DNA from: Epiperipatus broadwayi
Taxonomy: Eukaryota; Onychophora; Udeonychophora; Euonychophora; Peripatidae
Reading direction: 5' to 3'
Assembly: GCA_028023455.1 (NCBI GenBank)
Contig: JAQFVV010000205.1
Location: forward strand, 126,001-190,000
Length of the DNA stretch: 64,000 nt
The notes beneath the pieces are model-generated. The model saw nothing but the letters and a program-made list of their open reading frames with translations, was not told where the DNA came from and did not search any database. Positions 46,364 to 56,549 of the stretch are shown here, one piece after another. Within the stretch, counting starts at the first letter, position 1. Every line of letters begins with the position of its first letter. A program made the translations under genes and the position numbers.

Positions 46364-46850
46364 CATACAAAGACTAGTTAATAATTAATGTTTCAAGTTT
46401 TTATCAGTCAACGATGGAAGAAAAATCATCACCAACTTTTATCTTAGATGGTTATCAACTTGGAAATTCAAACCAGTTTAAATACCTTGGTAGTTTTATA
46501 TGTAGAAAGGTGGACTTACATGTTGAGATCCAGCACAGATTCCAATATACTGCTGGTGCTTTTAAAAAATTAAAAGATAGAATAGCTGTGTATAAAGATT
46601 TTATTTTATCTAATGTATGGTGCAGAAATGAGACTTATCCATTCTGTTGATGCAATAGAGAGACATTAAAAAAGTTCCACTTAAGGATGTTCCATAAAAT
46701 TTTAAAAATACAATGAGAAGATCCTAAAACCAATCGTTTTTCAATTTGCTGAATGTGATAATGTAGAGTCTACTATTGTAAATCATAATGTCATTAAATT
46801 GCATGTGTAAAATGAATGAATAATGCAACTATTAAAGGGGTGTTTAATGA

Positions 46851-47940
46851 CGAACTTGAAATAGTTGTCATAGGGGTGGTAGATCCGACAAAAATATTCT
46901 GAAGAGAAGCAATGTTGATTGTTTCCTTTGAGAAGATATAGCAGACAATATATTAGATAGCTTACGATTAGGTATAGTATTGAAATATTTCAGATGGAAA
47001 CATCCTACTGAAGAAACTAAGTCATCATCACAAAATATCAAACAAATAGAAAAATTTATTAGCATATTTTATGGTTCACAGATTTTGTACATAAATAGCA
47101 AAACTTATTTCTAGGGCAGTTTACTTTCTCTCTCTCTCTTTTTTTGAATTAGAAAAGCTGTGCTCATTTATGCATGGATGATATATAAATAACACTTGTT
47201 TCCTGCTTTTTTTAAAAATATGTACTGTATATATATTTCGAAACATTAGCAGAGACCCCTGGCGGCTTTTCTAAAATGATTTATTAACGTTCAATCCAAT
47301 ATTATTCAGCAGGTCAGTAGCTTTCACTTTTTTTAGAGAATAAATGGTTTTTCTATATATAGAAAACGTAATTCGTTTTATAGTTTTTCAATTTTCTCAA
47401 AATTTTGAAACAGGAAGAGAGAAAAGGGTCAAAAAAATTGACTTTGAATTCAACATAAAACTAAAAAGATAAATCATTTCCAAGTTTCAAAATTTCAAAC
47501 AGATTTTAAACAAGTCCGATTTGATTTAATAGAAAGATTAATTGCTGCGGAACTGACTGTAAAATAAAAGAATTCTTCTAAAAAGAGATGTTTAAAAATG
47601 TTTTAGTCAAATATATAAATATAGTTTTATTTTTAAAATAACAAATGTGTTATTTTGGTAGAATTATTCTGTAGGAGTTATACCTGTGTTTTCTGCAGGA
47701 TGGTAATAAGAAAATATGATCAACGAAATACTAAGGAATTCATATGAAGTTTAAGCACTGAAAGTGGTATAGCTGGGGACAGATCCTTGGAATTTTGAGT
47801 TTCATAATATGCTATTCTACTACCATTTAAAGCAAGTTCTCTATCAGTATTAAAAATCCCTATTTGCAGATTGAATTAAAGTCTCAAATTTTTAAATACA
47901 TTCAATTGCAAGTAATAGCATAGAGGTTAATATATAGCAT
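46851..47940. other. AT-rich stretch without a recognised gene
   Basis: The minus frame at 46868-47065 is not recognised. A weak tRNA-like stretch (complement of 47768-47850) may be another family-2 SINE remnant. Confidence 0.35.
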
Positions 47941-47949
47941 AATGTTCCA

Positions 47950-48077
47950 AATGGTACATTCACCTCTTTTCTACAGAAGTTTCTGGTCTGACCAATGACA
48001 GTACTAGCAAGGAAATTGAACCAGTAATCTTAGTAAATAGTGCATTTCAAGATAAAACTCTAACCAACTAGTCCAAG
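47950..48077 (-). mobile_element. tRNA-derived SINE, family 3
   Basis: On the minus strand GGACTAGTTGGTTAGAGT resembles a D-arm with A box, and ATTACTGGTTCAATTTCC a T-arm with B box, about 40 nt apart. It is followed by non-tRNA sequence. It abuts CCAAGGATAGACAACCTATGG (48073-48093), which looks like a hAT end but lacks a partner. Confidence 0.5.
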
Positions 48078-48179
48078 GATAGACAACCTATGGTGTATAC
48101 AGCAAATGTTATGCATTTCAGTACCAAATTTGGCACATTTGGGTTTTTATTATAAAACTAAAAGTAAGCCTAAAACTTC

Positions 48180-49120
48180 GTAATCTAATATTATAATTAA
48201 ATATAGGTGTTATATACTCAGAAATCTTGTTAGTTAACTTAAACATTCCTTCTTTCTAAACTATTTAATTTTTTCAACAAGCTGTCCTTATTACCTAATT
48301 ATTTCTCTAATGCTGGTTCATCATTTTAACTTCTATCTCCACTTTAATTAAAGCTGTTTGGGTAATTTCATTATTCTGTGTCTAATATTTCACAATTTTA
48401 CTATAAAGATTTAATCAAAACATCATAAAATCTCTATCAATTTTGTTATCTTTATCTTCAAGTTTCTTTCATTCGCCGTGGATTTAATCCTGTCTTTTAA
48501 CAACCTATACTTCAAAAATAATCAGTACTCTTTTATTTTCACATAAACTATATCTACAACCAAAATCTTTATTCTAGTTCTCAATGGTGTCAGCATACAT
48601 CTTTTTATATTTTATATTATTTTAATTCTTATACAACTCCAATCTATTTTTTCATTCATATTCATATTCCACAGTTTATTTTTTTCTTTAACCAATTTAT
48701 TAATTCTCTTTATCCTATCCCTCACAATTATGTATCTGTATAAGAATATTTCAAAACCCTTCTATTATCTCATTGTAAGAACAAAATGGTCTAGTCAAAT
48801 TCTGAATTATAAACTATGAATATATGAGACTCGTAGGATTAGTTTTAAGGGAACTGTTTTCATCAGTTGTGCGAAGACCCTAATCATACATCAAAATTGG
48901 TATAGACCCTTTTTTTATATTAAGCATAATTTATTTGCTTTGTTTTAAATAGTTTGCTAAAAGTTACTTATGAAATTAATCCTACATAATTTTAACTTAA
49001 TTATAATCCATTTTAAATATTATTTGATCTTTGTATTAGAATATATATCATGTGATAACAGCCAAACTTTACCTAAATCAATAATATATAATCTATTGTA
49101 TTTATGAATGAGATTAAAAA
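48180..49120. other. AT-rich, T-rich stretch without a recognised gene
   Basis: Nothing identified. Confidence 0.4.
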
Positions 49121-49139
49121 CATCTTAAAAGAAAAACTG

Positions 49140-49490
49140 GCCATCAGATTATGTTTGTGCAGGTTAAGGATGTTTTCTTAGAAAAGAATGAGATAAAAAG
49201 GAGAATTAAAGAATTTCTATTATAGAAAATTTCTGATTCTAAAACTGTTAATTTTACTACTTTTTTTTTTTTTACTATTGAAGGTAATTAGAATGTAGTT
49301 GAGAATTATGGGATTTTTATGCATATATTTGGATCACCTTACATTTGAGAAATCTACCTTGGCAGTGAAACAAGTAGTTGTGAAATTTTAATTTTAAATA
49401 ATTTGGCTAGTTTTTAAAATCTGAATTGGGGTAATTTGTTTATTTCATTGATTAGTTTAGCTTTTGATAGAGTATATAAGAGACTATTTA
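49140..49490 (+). pseudogene. Penelope-like GIY-YIG fragment, second copy
   Basis: The frame VFLEKNEIKRRIKEFLL followed by a stop matches VFSERNKIKRRIKECLL of the copy at 22.5 kb, and the downstream untranslated part (TTTGAGAAATCTACCTTGGC, AATTTGGCTAGT, GAATTGGGGTAATTT) is also shared. A poly-T expansion and stops make it dead. Confidence 0.65.
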
Positions 49491-49659
49491 GAGTTTCAGC
49501 CTATTTTTTAGTCACAAAGCCTTAAATCTGAAACTTTGTCACTAACCATAGTTACTGATATTACATCAAGTTCAACCTCAGCAAATATGATAATCTAAAT
49601 TAATTATTCTTAAACACCTCCATTTTAAAGCACTTTTCACAATGCTTTATTTAAATTTC

Positions 49660-49835
49660 TTATGATAGTTTCGAGTGGCTTATAGTCTTCTTCAGATTTA
49701 AAAAACAACTGTATTACATGTTTATATTAAATAAAATTATTGTATGATTATGTAATGAATAATTGTAATTAATTTTTTTTTAAAGATTTGAGGAAGACTG
49801 CTATGTGGTTGAAATTGCTATTAAAAATTTAAATG
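49660..49835. repeat. Penelope-type hairpin, third example
   Basis: GTTTCGAGTGGCTTATAGTC and TTCTTCAGATTT on the left match the complement of GATTTGAGGAAGACTGC...GTTGAAATTGCTA on the right, with about 100 bp between them. It lies 170 bp downstream of the GIY-YIG fragment, which supports its origin as a Penelope terminal repeat. Confidence 0.6.
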
Positions 49836-50049
49836 AAGTACAGCATTGTCTGGTATAGTGACAAAATGGCATATTTTAGAGTTTAGGGTACATGAATTTA
49901 CACTCTGTTCTGCCATTACTAGTGTTCTACCTTATGAACTACCTCAATAGACCACCAAAAGAATGGCATTTGAAGATTTAAAGGAACCAGGAATAAGTTT
50001 TGAATATTTTGGCAAAATTATGATTATAGAAATAATTTGTTTATATGTG

Positions 50050-50530
50050 CTTTTTAAAAATGGAATGTTCTCATCCATTTTTATAACCATGATAAACATT
50101 AAATATCATTAACTAAAATAATCAAATGGTATACTTCTCAGAAATTCTTAAGAAGTTTGAATATCTGTGAACTTTACTCTCCATGTATTGACACAATCAA
50201 TTCTATAATCATAGTAAACATTAAAAATCATTAACTAAATAACCAAATGGTTTTATCTATTGGCAGTTGACAAGAAGTTTGAGTACTAGGAGTTCCAGAA
50301 TTGGAATTAATCTGAGAACCTTGTACTCCAGATACAGATATTCTACCATTACACTAAATAATACAGGAATTCTGTCATCATAGTAAACATTAAAGATTGT
50401 TAACCAAATAATCAAATGTTTTATTGTTTGGAGTTCTTATAAAGTTTAAGTGGAAATCCCAGAACTGGAATTAATCTGAGAACCTTATATCCACTACAGC
50501 ATCACATGATCATATTTCCTATGCTTACCC
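50050..50530 (-). repeat. Cluster of tRNA-like SINE family 2 copies
   Basis: Three diverged copies in a row share CATAGTAAACATTAAA(A/G)AT, AACCAAAT, AAGAAGTTTGA and GGAATTAATCTGAGAACCTT. On the minus strand the last copies show TTTAGTGTAATGGTAGAATA (A box-like) and a degraded B box (CAGATTAATTCC). A further part (CATGCCAAACATTAAAAATT) lies at 51060-51210. Confidence 0.55.
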
Positions 50531-50549
50531 AAGCTGTTAGTACAATGGC

Positions 50550-50990
50550 AAACTTTCTATATAGTAGTGCTGTCTAGTGCAAGCCTTTGTAATCAGTGGA
50601 TGCAAGAAGGAATTCATGTCTAGTGATTACTTATCCAATATCCCCAGACTAGTTTCTAATTTGTGGTTTTCATCAATAAAGTTCAGATCAATGTGGCTAT
50701 ACAAGCAAATGAGCTTGGATTGAAAACATTATTTGTCTTTTTATTTTGGAATCATAGTTCTATAGTTAACTAAATAGGTAAAAGACAGCTGCTGGAGAGT
50801 TGCATTAGATCCTAAGATCTAGGTGCAGGGATCTCAGATCCAAGGCTCCTCACTGATGAAAGCCGCAAATAAGAAACTAGTCTAGGATATTGGATGAGTA
50901 GACACTAGATAATGATATTATGCACAAACATTCTTGCATCCATTAATTACTAAGAATTGCTTTGCGTTGGCGCTACGGTAGGGAGAGTTT
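50550..50990. repeat. FB1 foldback, copy d, with LINE-X-type tail
   Basis: Left arm 50550-50670 (TATATAGTAGTGCTGTCTAG, GATGCAAGAAGG, CCAGACTAGTTTCTAA) and right arm 50840-50990, with a long spacer. The right arm carries CTGATGA (50853-50859), GAAA (50873-50876) and GTC (50880-50882). Directly after the right end, 50988-51026 reads GTTTAAGGAGAAG, CACAGTACATCACATCACATC, the same tail as LINE-X copy 3 at 21560-21596. Confidence 0.75.
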
Positions 50991-51214
50991 AAGGAGAAGT
51001 CACAGTACATCACATCACATCACTGTTTAAATTTTCCCACTGTAAATAATGCAGGAATTCTATAATCATGCCAAACATTAAAAATTATTAATTAAATGAT
51101 CAAATCGCTTTATTGTTGACGTTCGGGCGTCGGAAGTACTAGAAATAGAATCTATTGGAGAATATTATAGGACATTACGCTCCGAAATTTTACCAGTGTA
51201 CCAAAATCACGAAG

Positions 51215-52690
51215 GTTAGAGATCATTTATCTGTGACATTTATAAATAGAAACATACATTTAAATATTTTTTTTCTTGAGTCAAATCTAATACATTTACT
51301 TATTAAATGTCACCATTAAATGAAATATAAATTTTAAATGTCATTGGTAATGTAAACGTAATAATAAAGTCCTTAACGAACCTGTTTAATGAAAGCTGAA
51401 AAAATAATAATAAACTAGTATTTTTTTTAAAAAAAAAAGATAATAGGAGAGGTTGCGTTTGCATCATGTCAAAATATCTTTGTCAGTATATATTAAAATT
51501 ATTACATTGCGAAAATTATTGTTTTATTATATTTCTAAAGATCGATAAAACATTACTACAATTATTATCATCCAAAACAATAAAAGATACTTACAAGCCA
51601 TTGAAATAAGATACGATTAAAATCAATAATGCTTTCATTCAGATTGCGGCAAACGGAAAAGTAATTAGGTGAACCTGTTCGCTAATTTACCTTCAAGTAA
51701 ATTGTATGAATAAATTACGTAATAATAAACTTTCATATATATAACATGTATACAACTTATCTTCCAATTATTATTATACCAAGATAAACGTCATCATTTT
51801 TTTTTATCACTTAAGCTGAAAAATTTACAGACATTAAATATGAATATAATATAACATGTAAATCTTGTAATTTATAGTACAGAATGAAAATGCTGTGTAT
51901 AACCAATATGCAATTCTTGTCATACATTTTACAACACGCAATCTTTGGCTGCATGATTCAGCTTGCAATTCTTACCATGCATGGTAGTCAATGAAAATCT
52001 TGCCATGCATAATATAAGAATTACGCAATAAATTAATTATAATCAATACCACAAAATATATTTTGAAATAGTTTTAATTTCTCTAGATGTCTGATGTTAT
52101 TATATATTAAAAACATGAAAATATAATTAGATATTATATAAATACTTATATATGTATGGATATAAATTAGACGATAATAACCCAAACTTATCAAAATCAG
52201 AAATCTATTGTCAAGACAACCGAAAATAGTAGTATAGACAAGACAAATGACTGTCACAGATTGACATTTTTGAATTTTAAAGAAGTTTAAATATAACCTA
52301 TTTTGAAAGCAGAATAATAAATAATCATTTTTTAATGCTTTGAGATTCCACTAAATTTAATTATTATTTAAATAATAAACTTGATTTTGCAAGTAGCTAG
52401 ATGGTTCAAAAAATGCAAAGCACACAAAAATATATAATACATAGGAAGATATTTGTTATAAAATGGAGATGAATATAATCCATGAAGTTACTGTTAGCAT
52501 GTAAAAAAACAAATAACATGAAAAAAGATTACAATAATAAACAATGGTGGCTGATCCGTAAGCATTGCAATGTTTCAGTACTCCCAGAAAAAAAATGAAA
52601 ATTGTTTGTGCTTGAAAATATCAATAATATAACAATCATTCAATATAATTATTGTTTAAATATGACTAATTAAACTGTTTTTAAATATTA
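51215..52690. other. AT-rich stretch; single FB3 arm
   Basis: ATCAGAAATCTATTGTCAAG at about 52197-52216 matches one arm of the FB3 foldbacks. Three ATGCA-type motifs (GCAATCTTTGGCTGCATGAT and neighbours) repeat at about 51910-52010. No gene is recognised. Confidence 0.4.
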
Positions 52691-52699
52691 TTTTAAGCA

Positions 52700-53038
52700 A
52701 TGTGTGAGATTCTATTCAAAGGGACTGCTAATTACAGCAGTGCCAGAAATGTCATATTCGGTAAATTTCCACAAGTTATGTTGAGATTCATTTGTTCTTA
52801 TCAATGCAGGAAACTAATGCCATTGGAGCTTCTCATTGCAGCAGCATCAGTCCTTATTTGTATATCTTATGTAATCTGGTTTCTCGATAAGCGAATAAAT
52901 TTTTGTTTTCACTTACAATGTGCAATAAAATATTCCGTTTTTCTTTTAATTAACTTTTATAAATTAACATATAAATATTTATTACAGAAAAATATAACAA
53001 AAAATATTAGTTTAAATATTTATTGTGATGAGTGTTAG
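52700..53038 (+). other. Open frame of 112 codons, unknown, probably not a gene
   Basis: The first part (to about 52890) is less AT-rich and includes a possible membrane segment (ELLIAAASVLICISYVIWF). The rest is AT-driven. I do not recognise any domain, no splice sites are clear, and no copies exist in the window. It could be a decayed exon. Confidence 0.2.
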
Positions 53039-53039
53039 T

Positions 53040-53540
53040 GTTGAATATGTATAAAAAAATAAAATTTTCCCAATTGTTGTTACATGAAAAAATTGAAATG
53101 AAAAGTAACGGTCAATTTGTTTCAGATTTTATTATTTGTCAAACAGCAGTTTGTAAAAACAAAAAATATATTTGCTCTTTTAACAATGATTGGTATAGAA
53201 AAATAAAATAGTTGTATGATTGCAAAATTAGAAATCCTCTGTTATGGTTTCCTTAATTACTTTTCGGCAGTGACACTGTAATACAGCACTTCTGCTTAAA
53301 AGTTTAAGTGGCTGCCACTGATAATAAATATATAAAAAACTTCTTTCAGTAATGTTTTCTTACCTTTCTTAGTGTAATATACGCATTATAAACATTATAA
53401 ACTTTAACAAAGCTTTACATATTTGTAAAAATTATGGAAATCATTACAATTATTTGAATATCATTTTGATATAATAAATTAATTAATTTTCTAATTTATA
53501 CATAAAAATATATGAGCATAATAAAGATTTAAATAGCAAC
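53040..53540. other. AT-rich stretch without a recognised gene
   Basis: Nothing identified. Confidence 0.4.
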
Positions 53541-53543
53541 AGC

Positions 53544-53675
53544 TAGATCTCATGCTTAAACAAACCAATGGAATATCAGAAATCTGTTGTCATGGCAACA
53601 TTATTATCAGAATCTTAGAGTTGCCTTGACAACAGTCTTTTGATATTATATTGGATTGTTTATGCTTGAGGGCTG
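53544..53675. repeat. Foldback FB3, copy 2
   Basis: Arms 53544-53599 and 53620-53675 pair: ATCAGAAATCTGTTGTCATG/GCAAC on the left against ATCAAAAGACTGTTGTCAAG/GCAAC from the right, preceded by TCA(T/A)GC(T)TAAACAA and CCAAT on both sides. Spacer about 20 bp. Confidence 0.8.
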
Positions 53676-53689
53676 TATTAATGTTAGTT

Positions 53690-54060
53690 TCATAAGATAA
53701 CCAGATTAACTGTCAGCACTTATGGTTAATATAAGTATTATTCTCTGAATATTAGATTATAAACTTTTTTGTAACATAAAAGATAAACAATATCAGTGAT
53801 GCAGTAAAATTAAGATAAATGTTGGAATAATACAAGCAAAGGAAGGGAATAAATGAAGATTATTTTATTCAAAGAATGTATGTTTTATTATAAACCTTAA
53901 AATTAGATAACTAAATTATTGTGGCTCCTCATTAACATCAACAGTGATTGTCCATTGCTTTCTATTCTTTAGCATAATTTACTCCAGAAAATTAATTAAT
54001 ATTAAACACCCATGTAATAAAGATAACGTTTAATAAATCAATATTTTACAACTATAAAAC
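53690..54060. other. AT-rich stretch without a recognised gene
   Basis: Nothing identified. Confidence 0.4.
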
Positions 54061-54068
54061 AGTATTAA

Positions 54069-54163
54069 TTTTTTTTTCATATGTCAAAGCATCAGCTGGG
54101 AAGCAAACCCACGACAATTGTCTGCAAGCAACTGCGCTGCTCTCTCGGCTACCAATGTTTGAC
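54069..54163 (-). mobile_element. tRNA-Gly-derived SINE
   Basis: Same 3' module as at 24714-24809: poly(T) on the plus strand, CATATGTCAAAGCATC, then the T-arm complement and GCTACCAATGTTTGAC at the 5' end. The anticodon arm is diverged. Confidence 0.85.
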
Positions 54164-54169
54164 TGATTT

Positions 54170-55180
54170 TTAAGTTCAGATTACCTAAATATTTATTTCA
54201 CATATATGTAATTTAATCTATTTAATGGACATTACAGATAGTGAAATATTTAATAAATAGGAATTTTATTTAAGTTATTTATTACAGTTTTGTTTAAGAT
54301 TGTTATTCTAAATTTGATAAAAAAGATAATAATATGGATAATTTTTATGCTTGAAATTTGACCATTTGAAGTGACTTTATATATGTATCTTGTATAAGCC
54401 TAGTCCTGGAATTATTGTGAAGTAAAACTAGAGTTAACAATATATATGAGAAATACTTCAAATGAGATGTGACTTTTCAGGAGATATTGTATTTTACCTT
54501 ATCCAGGAATGAATCGATGATTCAATGTGCATTTAGACAGAAGCTCAAAATTGATTCTCTTTTATATAAAAAGTTTATAATTTTAGATGCTCTAATTTCT
54601 GTTGTATTTTTCTTGTTTTTTTAGATGGACTTTTGACTAAACAACACTGTTAGTTAGGAGACCAAACTGAAGTTGAATTCCTCTCAGGATTCTTAAGCTG
54701 TATTTCAAAATTATGCAAGCAAATCAAAAGAATGTTATCCAATGAGATTTTAGTTTTTCTGTTTTCACTGAAGGTCTGCCTATTTAATTCACAGATATGT
54801 TTTGATCACATTGCTACTTCAAATCTTTGCATCATGGAGGTCATTGATGAAAATAAATAAATGGGTATTAGTTCATTTGTATTGGTAATAACAAGAAAAG
54901 AATCAATTGGTGGTGAAGAGTTCAAATGAACTTCAAGCATTAGAAGTGATAGTAGGTAGATGTTATCAATGGATGTTGATGTCAAAAATCCATCACTCTA
55001 CAATCAACACTAAATCATTCTTAATGCTACTTATCTTTCCATTTACAAAGATGGCATCAATAGGTGTAGTTCTTTTAGTTTCACAGCTAGCCACAGAAGC
55101 AATATCTATTCTCCTCCAATGAATCATTTGTGAAAAGTTTATCAATTACTTTTACATTAAAATGAGGTTTAAATTTAGAC
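54170..55180. other. AT-rich stretch without a recognised gene
   Basis: The frame at 54907-55122 is less AT-rich and ends VLLVSQLATEAISILLQ; no domain is recognised. It may be a remnant of a retroelement. Confidence 0.35.
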
Positions 55181-55189
55181 CTTTTAAGT

Positions 55190-55622
55190 CAGGGGTTTCC
55201 AACCTAACTTCCCATACCCCCAGAGGTAATGGGAAGCTTGATCAGCAATATGGTAAATAGCAAGTAAATAGGGGCATTATGCTATTAATATATTCCAAAA
55301 ATAGTTATCAACATTTCAAGACTTAGCAACATTTCAGATCTCTTTTCGGACATTGACAGAGTGAGGTTGCACAGATTTTTTTTTCATAGCAGGATCTGAT
55401 AACTTGAAATGTCTGGTTAGGATTCAAGATAGCTAGTGAAATTGCTATATTGGTGACTCCTTGAGGCTTGCCCCTGTAGCCTCTGCATCATCCATATAAG
55501 CACATAACATTCTGCCTGGTATACTCTCCAACTGCTTATTTCTTATTATAATGAATAGAGGATTCTGAATAAGGTGATAAAAGTCAATGGAGTTATAGGG
55601 ACCAAAAAATTGGAAATCCCTG
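55190..55622. mobile_element. Non-autonomous hAT element with 8-bp target duplication
   Basis: The left end CAGGGGTTTCCAACC (55190-55204) and the right end, whose complement is CAGGGATTTCCAATT, are hAT-type terminal inverted repeats. The flanks TTTTAAGT (55182-55189) and TTTTAATT (55623-55630) differ at one position, the 8-bp duplication length of hAT elements. The 433-bp interior is non-coding. Confidence 0.75.
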
Positions 55623-55818
55623 TTTTAATTTTGAGGATCTAATTTTTCCCCTTATTTGAAAAACAAACAAAGAAACTTTGTATACATATTTGCAACATTT
55701 TCTTTTTACTATTAAACATTTTTTCTATATCAAAATACTGATAATCTTTACATCATTTATTACAAATGTAATCTTTCAAAAGAGAGATATTTTAAAAGTT
55801 AATAGTTGAACTTTGCAA

Positions 55819-55891
55819 AATAGCTGCCTTCCAAGCAGCAGGCCCGAGTTTGCTTCCTAGTCAACGCATTTGACATATGAAAAAAAAAATT
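55819..55891 (+). mobile_element. tRNA-Gly-derived SINE, 5'-truncated
   Basis: AGCTGCCTTCCAAGCAGCAG is an almost perfect tRNA-Gly(TCC) anticodon arm, followed by CGAGTTTGCTTCC (B box), CAACGCATTTGACATATG and a poly(A) tail. The D-arm is absent. This copy gives the clearest anticodon. Confidence 0.85.
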
Positions 55892-56549
55892 AGTAAAAGG
55901 AATTCTTAACTATAATAATAGCACTTTCCATACTGGATGTATTTTCATTTATTCAAAAAGTTTATAGAATGAAATATTTTGTATCTAAATGCAATTTTTG
56001 AAATTCACAAGAAATTTAGGTTAAACATTGTTTAAAAAAAATGTCTTAAAATTCATAATTAAATATGTCATTTTTAAAAATTTTAAAGAAATTTCATTAA
56101 AAATTGCTTCCATATTGCTGTAACAAATTTTATTAAAAGTAAATATTTTCAAATAAAATTTACTTATATTCATATAGGTTTTGGGTTTAAATAAGTATTT
56201 TACAAAGATGTTGCATAAATAATTTTAAATATCTAAATAAATTACTGGAAATTATATTTTTTCTTTTTGAAAGAAAATATCTAATATTATAGATAGTTGA
56301 CAATAATGAACCCCATAGTGTTCACAACATGGTCATAAGGCTCAAACATATCAAAATAACTATTTTTTATTGATTTTTTTACAATTATTTTACTGCTTTG
56401 ACAAATAATAAGCATGTGATTAGTTACTTGAGAAATCACATGGCATTTTGATGCCAAATGATATTTGGATCCCAATATTTTTAGGACCTCTTAGCTCTTA
56501 ATTACAGGACTTTCTCATTGATCTAAACACGGTCTTTATTGCTCTAAAG

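Larger units (their letters stand above)
45012..46850 (+). pseudogene. Non-LTR retrotransposon reverse transcriptase pseudogene (second family)
   Basis: Conceptual pieces in order: LKTTYGPEKLYHN and DDKDAVNKWKEYFDHLLNND (45025-45165), the reverse transcriptase fingers with KNKENRQDSSNHHGISLSST (about 45415-45475), TQCGFRES (45526), DLYMAFINLVKAFDSVNK (45614-45668, motif A with its Asp at the wrong place but the FDS kept), then after an interruption FKYLGSFICRKVDLHVEIQH and LKDRIAVYKDFILSNVW (46477-46620). This layout matches LINEs whose frames read YGP, RQxCxNHRGISLLS and YLGSxLS; it is distinct from the RTE copy at 26.3 kb. Many stops and shifts are present, and a Penelope-type hairpin is inserted at 46073-46363 just before the YLGS part. 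Confidence 0.75.

Noticed and set aside
46051-46377. Open frame of 108 codons
   Set aside because: It lies in the self-complementary arms of the Penelope-type hairpin and matches no protein.
48073-48093. Start of another hAT element
   Set aside because: The sequence resembles a hAT end, but no matching right end or 8-bp duplication was found.
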